A stretch of 64,000 bases of DNA, taken from contig NZ_RKRA01000001.1 of assembly GCF_003814705.1 (NCBI RefSeq), forward strand, positions 2,170,001-2,234,000, read 5' to 3'. The stretch comes from Georgenia muralis (GTDB lineage Bacteria; Actinomycetota; Actinomycetes; Actinomycetales; Actinomycetaceae). Numbering within the stretch: position 1 is the stretch's first letter; each line of letters opens with the position of its first letter. Shown one piece after another: positions 37,260-51,691 of this stretch. The position numbers were made by a program, and so were the translations under genes. The notes below the pieces were generated by a model. The model did not search any database. It was not told the DNA's origin and saw only the letters and a list, made by a program, of their open reading frames with translations.

Positions 37260-37563
37260 GTCGTCGGTGGGCCGTCGTGTCTCCGGGAGGCCGTCGTGGT
37301 GGTCGTGTGTCCAAGAGGCCGTCAGGCGGTCACTCAGGGGCGGCGCGTCGAGCGAGCCCCTCCGGCCCCATGCGCTCGCCCCGCTCTGCGATCTCGACCC
37401 ACCTTCCGCTGGTGAGACGGAACGGATGCCTCCACCGGGTCGCCGGGTGGCCCCACCGCTCGCGGCTCGGCGGGCGCCTCCACAAGGTGGCGCTCGGCGG
37501 GCCGCTCCCCAGCCCGCGGCTCGGCGGGTGCCTCCGGCCCGTGTGACGGGAGAACGTGCCGAC
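37260..37563 (+). other. gene-free spacer with degenerate GC-rich repeats
   Basis: No supported gene. Two similar copies of GGCTCGGCGGGnGCCTCC occur around 37,464 and 37,518, with related GGCGGGC motifs between. The open frame that crosses this stretch is low-complexity and lacks a ribosome site. Confidence 0.5.
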
Positions 37564-38577
37564 ATGGAGCACCCGCCCGGTCCGCCCACCCCGCCGCCGG
37601 TGATACTCACCCGTGACTACGGCCGCGACGCGGTGCGGGCGGCGCGCCGACGGGGCAGGCTGACGCAGGTTCGTCGTGGCGCGTACGTCGTCCGGCCCGA
37701 CGGGAGCCCGCCGTGGGTGCAGCGTGAGCACATGGCGCTCGCCGCGTGCGTCGCTGCGGCGGCTGAGCTGCGGTGCGAGTACGCGTTCAGCCACGAGACT
37801 GCGGCCCTCATCCACGGCTGCTGGCTCTCCGGGATGGACGGCGACACCCACATCACCCAGCGCACCCGGCCCAGCTGCGGCGGCGGAGGCCTGCGGCGCC
37901 ACCAGGGGCGGCTCCCGACGAGCGACGTCACCGTCGTGAACGGTCTGCCCGTGACCACGCTCGGACGCACAGTGGAGGACTGTGCCCGGACGATGCCGCC
38001 GCGTCGGGCGCTGGTCGTAGCAGACAGTGCGCTGCGAATACTCGCGCGGCCGGACCGTCGCGACCGCGCCGGGTCGACCGCGCGTCTGGAGGCCGCCCGC
38101 GCGGAGCTGCTCGAGCGGCTCGACCGCCGCGGCGGGGACCGCGGGGTCATCCGTGCCCGGGCGGTCATGGGCTGGGCGGACGGCTTCGCCGAGTCGGCCG
38201 GCGAGTCGGAGATGCGTTGGCTCGCGGTGGCGAACGGTCTTCCGCGTCCGACCAGCCAGATGCCGGTGCTGACCGAGAAGGGTGAGTACTTCACCGACCT
38301 CGGGTGGCAGCTGGCAGAGACCGGTACCGACGAACGTTGGACGGTGGCCATGGAGTACGACGGCGCCGGCAAGTATCAGGGACCGGAGAGCCTCTACGCC
38401 GAGAAGGTTCGTGAGGACGCCATCCGGGCCGTCGTGCACCGGTTCCAGCGGTTCGTCGTCGCCGACCTGCGCTTGCCCGACCGCGCCTTCATGCGCATGG
38501 TGGGGGCGTTCCCCGCGGGCGTGCGGCGCGCTCTCCGCCCGGTGCCGGGACTGCGAAACGTCCCCGGAGCCGACTGA
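37564..38577 (+). CDS. AbiEi/DUF559-like protein (putative antitoxin-type N-terminus, endonuclease-like C-terminus)
   Basis: A 337-aa protein of a type widespread in Actinobacteria. The first 60 residues (LTRDYGRDAVRAARRRGRLTQ, then VRRGAYV) resemble the winged-helix start of AbiEi-like type IV antitoxins. GLPVTTLGRTVEDCAR in the middle is a hallmark of the group. The C-terminal part has an acidic core, YFTDLGWQLAE then VAMEYDGAGKY, reminiscent of the PD-(D/E)xK fold of DUF559. No toxin partner is adjacent, so a toxin-antitoxin role is unsupported. The ATG at 37,564 follows GGGAGAA. It lies between the rplKA and rplJL operons and has no close neighbours. Confidence 0.65.
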   Translation: MEHPPGPPTPPPVILTRDYGRDAVRAARRRGRLTQVRRGAYVVRPDGSPPWVQREHMALAACVAAAAELRCEYAFSHETAALIHGCWLSGMDGDTHITQRTRPSCGGGGLRRHQGRLPTSDVTVVNGLPVTTLGRTVEDCARTMPPRRALVVADSALRILARPDRRDRAGSTARLEAARAELLERLDRRGGDRGVIRARAVMGWADGFAESAGESEMRWLAVANGLPRPTSQMPVLTEKGEYFTDLGWQLAETGTDERWTVAMEYDGAGKYQGPESLYAEKVREDAIRAVVHRFQRFVVADLRLPDRAFMRMVGAFPAGVRRALRPVPGLRNVPGAD

Positions 38578-38701
38578 AGCACGCGTGCGCCATGACCGGC
38601 AGGGTTGCTGCGCCGTCGAGAGCCCGCGGGTCAGCGTCGCCGGCACGGGACGCTCCCGTACGGCAGGCCGGCGACGGCGCCCTCGATAGCCGACGTCGAC
38701 C

Positions 38702-39019
38702 GAGGTCGTACGGAACGGGTTGAGGTCGCCTCGCCGCCGACCGTGGCCGGCGGCCCGTGAGTTCGTGGCAGGCGGGTGAGGTCGTACCGAACGGGTTGAG
38801 GTCGCTTCGCACGCCGTGCTGGCTCGGCCCGGTTGGTGCTGAGTGGGCGCGGCGCCTCGAGCTCGTTGTGGGGCGAGGTGGGCCCGGCCGCCGACCGTGG
38901 CCGGCGGCCCGTGAGTTCGTGGCAGGCGGGTGAGGTCGTACCGAACGGGTTGAGGTCGCCTCGCACGCCGTGCTGGCTCGGCCCGGTTGGTGCTGAGTGG
39001 GCGCGGCGCCTCGAGCTCG
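38702..39019 (+). repeat. 133-bp near-identical direct duplication with an extra 33-bp copy
   Basis: 38,733-38,865 is repeated at 38,887-39,019 with one base difference and a 21-base spacer. A 33-base module inside it (at 38,778 and 38,932) has a third, slightly diverged copy at 38,702-38,734. The stretch 38,578-39,193 has no supported gene. The repeat is not palindromic enough to be a terminator and is too long for CRISPR repeats. Confidence 0.9.
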
Positions 39020-39030
39020 CTCGGGTGACG

Positions 39031-39138
39031 AATTGACCGGGTGAGGGGGTTAGGGGGAGGGGGTGAGGGGTTGACGGGGTGACGGGTGACCGGGTGACCG
39101 GGTGAGGGGTTGACGGGGTGGCCGGGTGAGCCGGGTGA
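39031..39138 (+). repeat. G-rich simple repeat tract
   Basis: About 108 bases of short units such as GGGTGACC, GGGGTTGACG and GGGGGTTAGGGGGAGGGGG. Several runs of four or five G within 30 bases (39,044-39,070) could form a G-quadruplex in single strands. It sits between the duplication and the rplJ promoter. Confidence 0.8.
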
Positions 39139-39193
39139 CGTGCTGGTGGCCGCGGCCTGCGACGCGGCTCACCCCCGCCGGGAGGACACCGAG

Positions 39194-39223
39194 TTGGAGC
39201 GCGGCGCCAGGACGGGGTAGTGT
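39194..39223 (+). promoter_or_regulatory. rplJ promoter
   Basis: TTGGAG (39,194-39,199), an 18-base spacer and TAGTGT (39,218-39,223). Transcription would begin near 39,230 and produce a leader of about 175 bases. Confidence 0.65.
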
Positions 39224-39229
39224 GGACCT

Positions 39230-39404
39230 TGCCAAAGACCGCCGGTCGCCCGTCCGCCAGGACGGGGCCAAGTCCGCGAACGCGGAGCCAGCGCAGGCGT
39301 GCCAAGAGCGAGAGCATCTGATGCCCGAGCCCCGTGCCGTCTGCACGGGGCTTCTTTCGTTCTCCGGACCCTCCCGGCCGCGGTTCACTATCGGAAGGAG
39401 GGCC
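39230..39404 (+). promoter_or_regulatory. rplJL leader RNA (L10-type) with attenuator
   Basis: The leader between promoter and rplJ has GC-rich inverted repeats early on (the CCGCCGG and CGCGAACGCG area), an AGCGAGAGC stretch, and then a terminator-like hairpin before rplJ. This arrangement matches the L10 leader family, in which the L10-L12 complex binds its own mRNA to repress the operon. The identification is from position and architecture; I could not run a covariance model. Confidence 0.6.
39328..39358 (+). terminator. attenuator hairpin in the rplJ leader
   Basis: A 10-bp stem (39,328-39,337 with 39,343-39,352) and a 5-base loop, followed by TTCTTTC: the clearest T-rich intrinsic terminator in the window, placed 47 bases before the rplJ start. 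Confidence 0.7.
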
Positions 39405-39926
39405 ATGGCGAGGCCTGACAAGGCGGCAGCGGTCGCCGAGCTCACGGAGCAGCTCCGTGGGTCGAGCGCCGTACTGCTGACCGAGTACCGCGGGCTCAGC
39501 GTCGCCCAGCTCAAGCAGCTGCGCCGCTCGCTCAGCGGGCATGCAACCTACGCCGTGGTGAAGAACACGCTGACGGCCATCGCGGCGAAGGAGGCCGGCC
39601 TCGACTCCCTCGAGGACGAGCTGTCCGGCCCGACGGCAGTCGCCTTCGTGACCGGTGAGCCGGTCGAGGCGGCCAAGTCGATGCGCGACTTCGCCAAGGC
39701 GAACCCCCAGCTGGTGATCAAGGGTGGTGTCCTGGAGGGTCGCAAGCTCTCCGCCGCGGACGTCACCAAGCTCGCCGACCTGGAGTCCCGCGACGTGCTG
39801 CTGGGCAAGGCGGCCGGAGCTTTCAAGGCTGCGCTCTTCGGTGCTGCCTACCTCTTCACCGCGCCGGCCACCCAGGCCGTCCGCACCATCGAGGCCCTGC
39901 GCGAGAAGCAGGCCGCCGAGGCCTGA
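39405..39926 (+). CDS. rplJ: 50S ribosomal protein L10
   Basis: L10 (173 aa) anchors the L7/L12 stalk to 23S rRNA. The N-terminal domain [30 protein letters not shown] and [10 protein letters not shown] are typical; the C-terminal helix [10 protein letters not shown] binds L12 dimers. The ATG at 39,405 follows GGAAGGAGGG. Downstream of a probable autoregulatory leader and 63 bases upstream of rplL. Confidence 0.97.
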   Translation: MARPDKAAAVAELTEQLRGSSAVLLTEYRGLSVAQLKQLRRSLSGHATYAVVKNTLTAIAAKEAGLDSLEDELSGPTAVAFVTGEPVEAAKSMRDFAKANPQLVIKGGVLEGRKLSAADVTKLADLESRDVLLGKAAGAFKAALFGAAYLFTAPATQAVRTIEALREKQAAEA

Positions 39927-39989
39927 CGGTCCCGGCAACCACCACCCCCGCTGCTCGCGTAGCAGTCTGTCAAGGAAGGAACGCCGCTC

Positions 39990-40379
39990 ATGGCGAAGCT
40001 CACCACCGACGAGCTCATCGAGGCTTTCAAGGAGCTCACCCTCATCGAGCTCTCCGAGTTCGTGAAGCAGTTCGAGGAGACCTTCGAGGTCACCGCGGCC
40101 GCTCCCGTCGCCGTCGCCGCCGCTGGCGCGCCGGCCGGTGGCGGCGCCGCCGAGGAGGTCGAGGAGAAGTCGGAGTTCGACGTCGTCCTCGAGTCCGTCG
40201 GCGACAAGAAGATCCAGGTCATCAAGGAGGTCCGCGCGCTGACCTCGCTCGGCCTCAAGGAGGCCAAGGACCTCGTCGACGGCGCCCCCAAGGCCGTCCT
40301 CGAGGGCGTCTCCCAGGAGGCTGCGGACAAGGCCAAGGAGCAGCTCGAGAGCGCCGGCGCCACCGTCACCCTCAAGTGA
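39990..40379 (+). CDS. rplL: 50S ribosomal protein L7/L12
   Basis: L7/L12 (129 aa) is the multicopy stalk protein that recruits translation factors. The N-terminal dimerisation domain ([20 protein letters not shown]) is joined by an Ala/Pro/Gly hinge to the C-terminal factor-binding domain ([20 protein letters not shown]). AAGGAAGGA precedes the ATG. A very stable terminator follows. Confidence 0.98.
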   Translation: MAKLTTDELIEAFKELTLIELSEFVKQFEETFEVTAAAPVAVAAAGAPAGGGAAEEVEEKSEFDVVLESVGDKKIQVIKEVRALTSLGLKEAKDLVDGAPKAVLEGVSQEAADKAKEQLESAGATVTLK

Positions 40380-40438
40380 CCGCCCCCGGCCGGGGCTGAG
40401 GCGCCCAGGCGTCCGGCCACGGCCGGCGGCACGCTCGA

Positions 40439-40477
40439 CGACGAGGCCCGCACCGCAGGACGGTGCGGGCCTCGTCG
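40439..40477 (+). terminator. terminator between rplL and rpoB
   Basis: A perfect 16-bp stem (40,439-40,454 with 40,462-40,477) with a 7-base loop, without a T tract. It is followed within 13 bases by the rpoB promoter. Confidence 0.8.
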
Positions 40478-40489
40478 CATCACCGTCGC

Positions 40490-40518
40490 TGGACACTGCC
40501 CGTGCCCGCGGCTATGCT
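40490..40518 (+). promoter_or_regulatory. rpoB promoter
   Basis: TGGACA (40,490-40,495), a 17-base spacer and TATGCT (40,513-40,518), the best -35/-10 pair in the window. It gives rpoB an mRNA leader of about 85 bases. Confidence 0.75.
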
Positions 40519-40609
40519 GTCGCTTTGCGCTGACTTCTGCCTGCCCGCAGGCATCCCCACCCGTACCGGTGGTCAGTGTGTGCAAACCAATCGCAGGGAA
40601 GGACCCCCT

Positions 40610-43600
40610 TTGGCTGCCTCGCGCACCTCTTCCGCACCTACTGCTGACGCTATCGCCAACCGCACGGCCTCGCGCCGTGTCTCCTTCGCCAAGATCCACG
40701 AGCCGCTCCAGGCCCCGAACCTCCTGGGTCTGCAGACCGAGAGCTTCGACTGGCTCCTCGGCAACGACGCCTGGCGCGGTCGCGTCGCGGCGGCCGCCGA
40801 GATCGGCGACACCAACGTACCGTCCACCTCCGGTCTGGAGGAGATCTTTGCAGAGATCTCCCCGATCGAGGACTTCGGGCAGTCGATGTCGCTCTCGTTC
40901 CGCGACCACCGCTTCGAGCCCCCGAAGTACACCGCGGAGGAGTGCAAGGAGAAGGACTTCACCTACGCGGCACCGCTGTTCGTGACGGCGGAGTTCGTCA
41001 ACTACACCACCGGCGAGATCAAGTCGCAGACGGTGTTCATGGGCGACTTCCCGCTCATGACCGAGCGCGGCACCTTCATCATCAACGGCACCGAGCGTGT
41101 CGTCGTCTCGCAGCTCGTCCGGTCCCCGGGCGTGTACTTCGAGAAGCTCGCGGACAAGACCTCCGACAAGGACATCTTCACCACGAAGGTGATCCCCTCC
41201 CGCGGGGCCTGGCTCGAGTTCGAGATCGACAAGCGCGACGCCGTGGGCGTGCGCATCGACCGCAAGCGCAAGCAGTCCGTGACGGTCTTCCTGCGCGCCC
41301 TCGGCATGACCGAGTCCGAGATCCGCGAGGAGTTCGCCGACTACCCGGTCCTGCTCGAGACCCTGGAGAAGGACAACGTCCACACCCAGGACGAGGCGCT
41401 GCTGGACATCTACCGCAAGATCCGCCCGGGCGAGCCGCCCACGGTCGAGGCCGGCCGGACCCTGCTGGAGAACTACTACTTCAACCCCAAGCGCTACGAC
41501 CTGGCCAAGGTCGGCCGCTACAAGATCAACAAGAAGCTCGGCCTCACGGCCGACCTGGGCGAGTCGGTGCTGCGCATCGACGACGTCACCGCCGCGATCA
41601 AGTACATCCTCGCCCTGCACAAGGGCGTGGAGGAGCTCCCCGGCACCCGCAACGGCGAGCCCGTGCAGCTGCGCGTCGAGACCGACGACATCGACCACTT
41701 CGGCAACCGCCGCATCCGCGCCGTCGGCGAGCTCATCCAGAACCAGGTCCGCACGGGTCTGTCCCGGATGGAGCGTGTCGTCCGCGAGCGGATGACCACC
41801 CAGGACGTCGAGGCGATCACGCCGCAGACCCTGATCAACATCCGCCCCGTGGTGGCCTCGATCAAGGAGTTCTTCGGCACCTCCCAGCTCTCGCAGTTCA
41901 TGGACCAGAACAACCCGCTCGCGGGCCTGACGCACAAGCGGCGTCTGTCGGCCCTCGGCCCGGGTGGTCTCTCCCGTGACCGCGCCGGCATGGAGGTCCG
42001 TGACGTCCACCCGTCGCACTACGGCCGCATGTGCCCCATCGAGACCCCCGAGGGCCCGAACATCGGCCTCATCGGCTCGCTGGCGACGTTCGCCCGCATC
42101 AACCCCTTCGGCTTCGTCGAGACCCCGTACCGCAAGGTCACCGGGGGCCGCGTCACCGACGAGGTCGTCTACCTCACCGCCGACGACGAGGACCGGCACG
42201 TCATCGCGCAGGCCTCGGCCCCGCTGACCGACGACGGCACCTTCGTCGAGGACCGCGTGCTGTGCCGCCTCTCCGGCGGAGAGCCGGCCCTCGTGGCCGC
42301 CGACGAGGTCGACTACATGGACGTCTCCGCGCGCCAGATGGTCTCGGTCGCGACGGCGATGATCCCCTTCCTCGAGCACGACGACGCCAACCGTGCGCTC
42401 ATGGGCGCCAACATGCAGCGTCAGGCGGTCCCGCTGCTGCGCAGCGAGGCCCCGCTCGTGGGCACCGGCATGGAGCGGCGTGCCGCGGTGGACGCCGGGG
42501 ACGTCGTCGTGGCCACCAAGCCCGGCGTCGTCACCGAGGTCTCCGCGGACGCGATCCACGTCGCGGGCGACGACGGGACCACGCAGGTCTACCGCGTGGC
42601 CAAGTTCCGTCGCTCGAACCAGGGCAACTCCTACAACCAGCGCTCGCTGGTGGAGGAGGGCGCCCGGGTCGAGGTCGGCTCCGTGCTGGCCGACGGTCCC
42701 GCCACCGACGAGGGCGAGCTCGCCCTGGGCAAGAACCTCCTCGTGGCGTTCATGTCCTGGGAGGGCTACAACTTCGAGGACGCCATCATCCTGTCCCAGC
42801 GCATCGTGGCCGACGACGTGCTCACCTCGATCCACATCGAGGAGCACGAGGTCGACGCCCGCGAGACCAAGCTGGGCCCGGAGGAGATCACCCGGGACAT
42901 CCCCAACGTCTCCGAGGACGTCCTGGCCGACCTCGACGAGCGCGGCATCATCCGCATCGGCGCCGAGGTCAGCTCCGGCGACATCCTCGTCGGCAAGGTC
43001 ACGCCCAAGGGCGAGACCGAGCTGACGAGCGAGGAGCGTCTGCTCCGGGCGATCTTCGGCGAGAAGGCCCGCGAGGTGCGCGACACCTCGCTCAAGGTGC
43101 CCCACGGCGAGTCCGGCATCGTCATCGGCGTGCGCGAGTTCTCCGCGGACAACGACGACGAGCTGCCCCCGGGCGTGAACCAGATGGTGCGCGTCTACAT
43201 CGCCCAGCGCCGCAAGATCACCGACGGTGACAAGCTCGCCGGACGTCACGGCAACAAGGGCGTCATCTCCAAGATCCTGCCGATCGAGGACATGCCGTTC
43301 CTGCCCGACGGGACCCCGGTCGACATCATCCTCAACCCGCTCGGCGTGCCCGGCCGCATGAACGTCGGCCAGGTCCTCGAGCTGCACCTCGGCTGGATCG
43401 CGGCGCAGGGCTGGGACGTCACCGAGGCGGCCCGGGCCGCGGAGGAGTGGACGAAGAACCTGCCGCCCGAGGCGCTGACCGCCGACCCGCGCACCCCCGT
43501 GGCGACGCCGGTGTTCGACGGCCTCCAGCCCGAGGAGCTCCAGGGCATGCTGGCCCACACCCTCCCGGGTGCGTCCGGCGAGCGGATGGTCGGCACCGAC

Positions 43601-44119
43601 GGCAAGGCGCAGCTCTTCGACGGCCGCTCCGGCGAGCCGTTCCCGGAGGCGATCTCGGTCGGCTACATGTACATCCTCAAGCTCCACCACCTCGTGGACG
43701 ACAAGATCCACGCGCGCTCGACCGGTCCGTACTCGATGATCACGCAGCAGCCGCTGGGTGGTAAGGCGCAGTTCGGTGGCCAGCGCTTCGGCGAGATGGA
43801 GGTCTGGGCCCTGGAGGCCTACGGCGCCGCCTACGCCCTCCAGGAGCTGCTGACCATCAAGTCCGACGACGTCACCGGCCGCGTGAAGGTCTACGAGGCC
43901 ATCGTCAAGGGCGAGAACATCCCCGAGCCGGGCATCCCCGAGTCCTTCAAGGTACTCATCAAGGAGATGCGGTCGCTGTGCCTGAACGTCGAGGCCCTCG
44001 ACGCCGACGGCAACGCCATCGAGCTCCGGGACGCCGACGACGAGGTCTACCGCGCGGCGGAGGAGCTCGGCATCGACCTGTCCCGCCGTCCTGACGCCAG
44101 CAGCGTCGACGAACTCTGA
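40610..44119 (+). CDS. rpoB: DNA-directed RNA polymerase subunit beta
   Basis: RpoB (1169 aa) forms half of the RNA polymerase active cleft. The rifampicin pocket reads [18 protein letters not shown] followed by [15 protein letters not shown], with the Asp, His and Ser at which resistance arises all wild type, so the gene appears rifampicin-sensitive. [17 protein letters not shown] catalytic segments are present ([18 protein letters not shown]). TTG at 40,610 is the start used by relatives (LAASRT) and has a GGAAGGA site; the longer frame upstream crosses the promoter. Separated from rpoC by a hairpin-containing gap. Confidence 0.97.
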   Translation: MAASRTSSAPTADAIANRTASRRVSFAKIHEPLQAPNLLGLQTESFDWLLGNDAWRGRVAAAAEIGDTNVPSTSGLEEIFAEISPIEDFGQSMSLSFRDHRFEPPKYTAEECKEKDFTYAAPLFVTAEFVNYTTGEIKSQTVFMGDFPLMTERGTFIINGTERVVVSQLVRSPGVYFEKLADKTSDKDIFTTKVIPSRGAWLEFEIDKRDAVGVRIDRKRKQSVTVFLRALGMTESEIREEFADYPVLLETLEKDNVHTQDEALLDIYRKIRPGEPPTVEAGRTLLENYYFNPKRYDLAKVGRYKINKKLGLTADLGESVLRIDDVTAAIKYILALHKGVEELPGTRNGEPVQLRVETDDIDHFGNRRIRAVGELIQNQVRTGLSRMERVVRERMTTQDVEAITPQTLINIRPVVASIKEFFGTSQLSQFMDQNNPLAGLTHKRRLSALGPGGLSRDRAGMEVRDVHPSHYGRMCPIETPEGPNIGLIGSLATFARINPFGFVETPYRKVTGGRVTDEVVYLTADDEDRHVIAQASAPLTDDGTFVEDRVLCRLSGGEPALVAADEVDYMDVSARQMVSVATAMIPFLEHDDANRALMGANMQRQAVPLLRSEAPLVGTGMERRAAVDAGDVVVATKPGVVTEVSADAIHVAGDDGTTQVYRVAKFRRSNQGNSYNQRSLVEEGARVEVGSVLADGPATDEGELALGKNLLVAFMSWEGYNFEDAIILSQRIVADDVLTSIHIEEHEVDARETKLGPEEITRDIPNVSEDVLADLDERGIIRIGAEVSSGDILVGKVTPKGETELTSEERLLRAIFGEKAREVRDTSLKVPHGESGIVIGVREFSADNDDELPPGVNQMVRVYIAQRRKITDGDKLAGRHGNKGVISKILPIEDMPFLPDGTPVDIILNPLGVPGRMNVGQVLELHLGWIAAQGWDVTEAARAAEEWTKNLPPEALTADPRTPVATPVFDGLQPEELQGMLAHTLPGASGERMVGTDGKAQLFDGRSGEPFPEAISVGYMYILKLHHLVDDKIHARSTGPYSMITQQPLGGKAQFGGQRFGEMEVWALEAYGAAYALQELLTIKSDDVTGRVKVYEAIVKGENIPEPGIPESFKVLIKEMRSLCLNVEALDADGNAIELRDADDEVYRAAEELGIDLSRRPDASSVDEL

Positions 44120-44140
44120 GCCTCACGGGCCCGCCGGGCC

Positions 44141-44174
44141 CGGCCGCCGACCACCAGAACACGGTCGGCGGCCG
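44141..44174 (+). other. intercistronic hairpin between rpoB and rpoC
   Basis: A perfect 12-bp stem (44,141-44,152 with 44,163-44,174) and a 10-base loop in the 128-base gap. Since rpoC has no obvious promoter of its own, this is more likely an mRNA processing or stability element than a full terminator. Confidence 0.5.
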
Positions 44175-44247
44175 CCCCGGCGCCACAGGGCCCGGGAGAC
44201 CTCTCCCCAGCAGTACACGGTGTTCTACCTTCAGGAAGTAGGAACCC

Positions 44248-48138
<3,891 letters not shown>

Positions 48139-48150
48139 CCTGACCGCGTC

Positions 48151-48174
48151 GGCGGCGGGGGAGACCCCGCCGCC
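48151..48174 (+). terminator. hairpin after rpoC
   Basis: A perfect 10-bp G+C stem closed by a GAGA tetraloop, 12 bases after the rpoC stop; no T run. Confidence 0.6.
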
Positions 48175-48239
48175 GGCCCGGGCGGGTCACCGCACGTCCC
48201 GGACGTGGCGCAGACCACCCCGGGGCCACCTTCCTGCCT

Positions 48240-48269
48240 TTGACGCTGTCAACCGCCGCAGAGTACGCT
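48240..48269 (+). promoter_or_regulatory. promoter of the str operon (rpsL)
   Basis: TTGACG (48,240-48,245), an 18-base spacer and TACGCT (48,264-48,269). The predicted mRNA has an unusually long leader of about 270 bases before rpsL with GC-rich inverted repeats but no gene I can support. Confidence 0.7.
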
Positions 48270-48543
48270 GGTCGGCGGTGCCCGCGACATCGGGCTCTCG
48301 TGCGTGCGGCTGTCCCGGGGTCCCAACCCCCGGTGGAGGCAGGAGTGCGCAGGCGTCCTCGCCAGCCGGACAGGTCCACGTCTCCCCAGGGTGACGCACG
48401 GCCGGGTCCACCTCTGGTCGACACGCCCGACAACGGGGGCTGGGGGAGCGAGCCTGGACGGGCCGCACGGCCCGGGCCGGTCGGCCCCACGGTCGGGCGA
48501 GCAGTGACATTCGACAGCCAAAGAACTTCGAGACGGAGAAGTA

Positions 48544-48918
48544 GTGCCCACGATTCAGCAGCTGGTCCGCAAGGGCCGGAGCGTCAAGGTCGGGACCTCC
48601 AAGACGCCGGCCCTCAAGGGCAGCCCGCAGCGTCGCGGTGTGTGCACCCGCGTGTACACCACGACCCCGAAGAAGCCGAACTCGGCCCTTCGCAAGGTCG
48701 CCCGCGTGCGCCTGTCGAGCGGTATCGAGGTCACCGCGTACATCCCCGGCGTCGGCCACAACCTGCAGGAGCACTCGATCGTGCTCGTGCGCGGCGGTCG
48801 TGTGAAGGACCTGCCCGGTGTGCGTTACAAGATCGTCCGCGGAGCGCTCGACACCCAGGGTGTGCGCGGCCGCCAGCAGGCTCGCAGCCGGTACGGCGCG
48901 AAGAAGGAGAAGAAGTAA
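48544..48918 (+). CDS. rpsL: 30S ribosomal protein S12
   Basis: S12 (124 aa) sits at the decoding centre. The streptomycin-relevant segments [15 protein letters not shown] and [13 protein letters not shown] both have the wild-type lysines (positions 43 and 88 by usual numbering). GTG start after GACGGAGAAGTA. Stop TAA overlaps the rpsG ATG by one base. Confidence 0.98.
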   Translation: MPTIQQLVRKGRSVKVGTSKTPALKGSPQRRGVCTRVYTTTPKKPNSALRKVARVRLSSGIEVTAYIPGVGHNLQEHSIVLVRGGRVKDLPGVRYKIVRGALDTQGVRGRQQARSRYGAKKEKK

Positions 48919-49388
48919 TGCCTCGTAAGGGCCCCGCCCCGAAGCGTCCCCTCGTCGTCGACCCGGTCTACGGCTCCCCGACGGTGACCCAGCTCGTCAA
49001 CCGCGTGCTGATGGACGGCAAGAAGTCCACGGCCGAGCGCATCGTGTACGGCGCGCTCGAGGGTGTGCGTGACAAGACCCAGGGTGACCCCGCGGTCGTC
49101 CTCAAGCGCGCGCTGGACAACGTCCGCCCGGCCCTCGAGGTCCGCTCCCGCCGCGTCGGCGGCGCCACCTACCAGGTGCCCGTCGAGGTCCGCCCCAGCA
49201 GGCAGACCACCCTCGCGATGCGCTGGCTCGTCGACTACGCGCGTTCGCGCCGTGAGAAGACGATGACCGAGCGCCTCATGAACGAGATCCTCGACGCCTC
49301 CAACGGCCTCGGCGCCGCTGTCAAGCGCCGCGAGGACACCCACAAGATGGCCGAGTCCAACAAGGCCTTCGCGCACTACCGCTGGTGA
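48918..49388 (+). CDS. rpsG: 30S ribosomal protein S7
   Basis: S7 (156 aa) nucleates assembly of the 30S head and binds the 3' domain of 16S r[22 protein letters not shown] opens it, and it ends in the conserved [13 protein letters not shown]. Normal length. Translationally coupled to rpsL; in other bacteria S7 represses this operon. Confidence 0.98.
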   Translation: MPRKGPAPKRPLVVDPVYGSPTVTQLVNRVLMDGKKSTAERIVYGALEGVRDKTQGDPAVVLKRALDNVRPALEVRSRRVGGATYQVPVEVRPSRQTTLAMRWLVDYARSRREKTMTERLMNEILDASNGLGAAVKRREDTHKMAESNKAFAHYRW

Positions 49389-49395
49389 CGCCGGC

Positions 49396-49420
49396 CGGCC
49401 GCCGGTGACCCCGGCGGCCG
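49396..49420 (+). other. hairpin between rpsG and fusA
   Basis: A 10-bp stem (49,396-49,405 with 49,411-49,420) and 5-base loop just after the rpsG stop. The position suggests partial attenuation or mRNA processing within the str operon. Confidence 0.45.
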
Positions 49421-49466
49421 TCGCCGCCCCCTGTCCAGCCCCCGAGACCCGAGAAGAGAGCCTCAC

Positions 49467-51569
<2,103 letters not shown>

Positions 51570-51585
51570 GTCCCACAGGTCGACC

Positions 51586-51616
51586 CTGCAAGTAATCCAT
51601 AACCGACCCGTAGGAT
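51586..51616 (+). promoter_or_regulatory. possible tuf promoter
   Basis: CTGCAA and TAGGAT (51,611-51,616) with a 19-base spacer in the 122-base fusA-tuf gap. The -10 is reasonable, the -35 weak. A separate tuf promoter is known in other Actinobacteria. Confidence 0.35.
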
Positions 51617-51691
51617 CCCTACCGCCCCGGCAGGGCCAGGACGCGCCTGCCAGAGCTGTGAGACAACTACCCGAGTCCTCAGGAGGACCCA

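Noticed and set aside
37564-38577. Type IV toxin-antitoxin pair
   Set aside because: No AbiEii-like nucleotidyltransferase toxin lies on either side; the gene stands alone.
38702-39019. CRISPR array
   Set aside because: Only two full copies, each 133 bases with a 21-base spacer, and no cas genes; CRISPR repeats are about 24-48 bases.
38578-39404. Insertion sequence or mobile element remnant
   Set aside because: No transposase fragment, no terminal inverted repeats and no target duplication could be found.
38631-40496. 621-residue minus-strand frame across the repeats, leader, rplJ and rplL
   Set aside because: It runs antisense to two certain ribosomal genes and through a terminator; the part over the repeats is only open because the region is GC-rich.
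41870-41980. Rifampicin-resistance substitutions in rpoB
   Set aside because: The positions corresponding to E. coli D516, H526 and S531 are all wild type.
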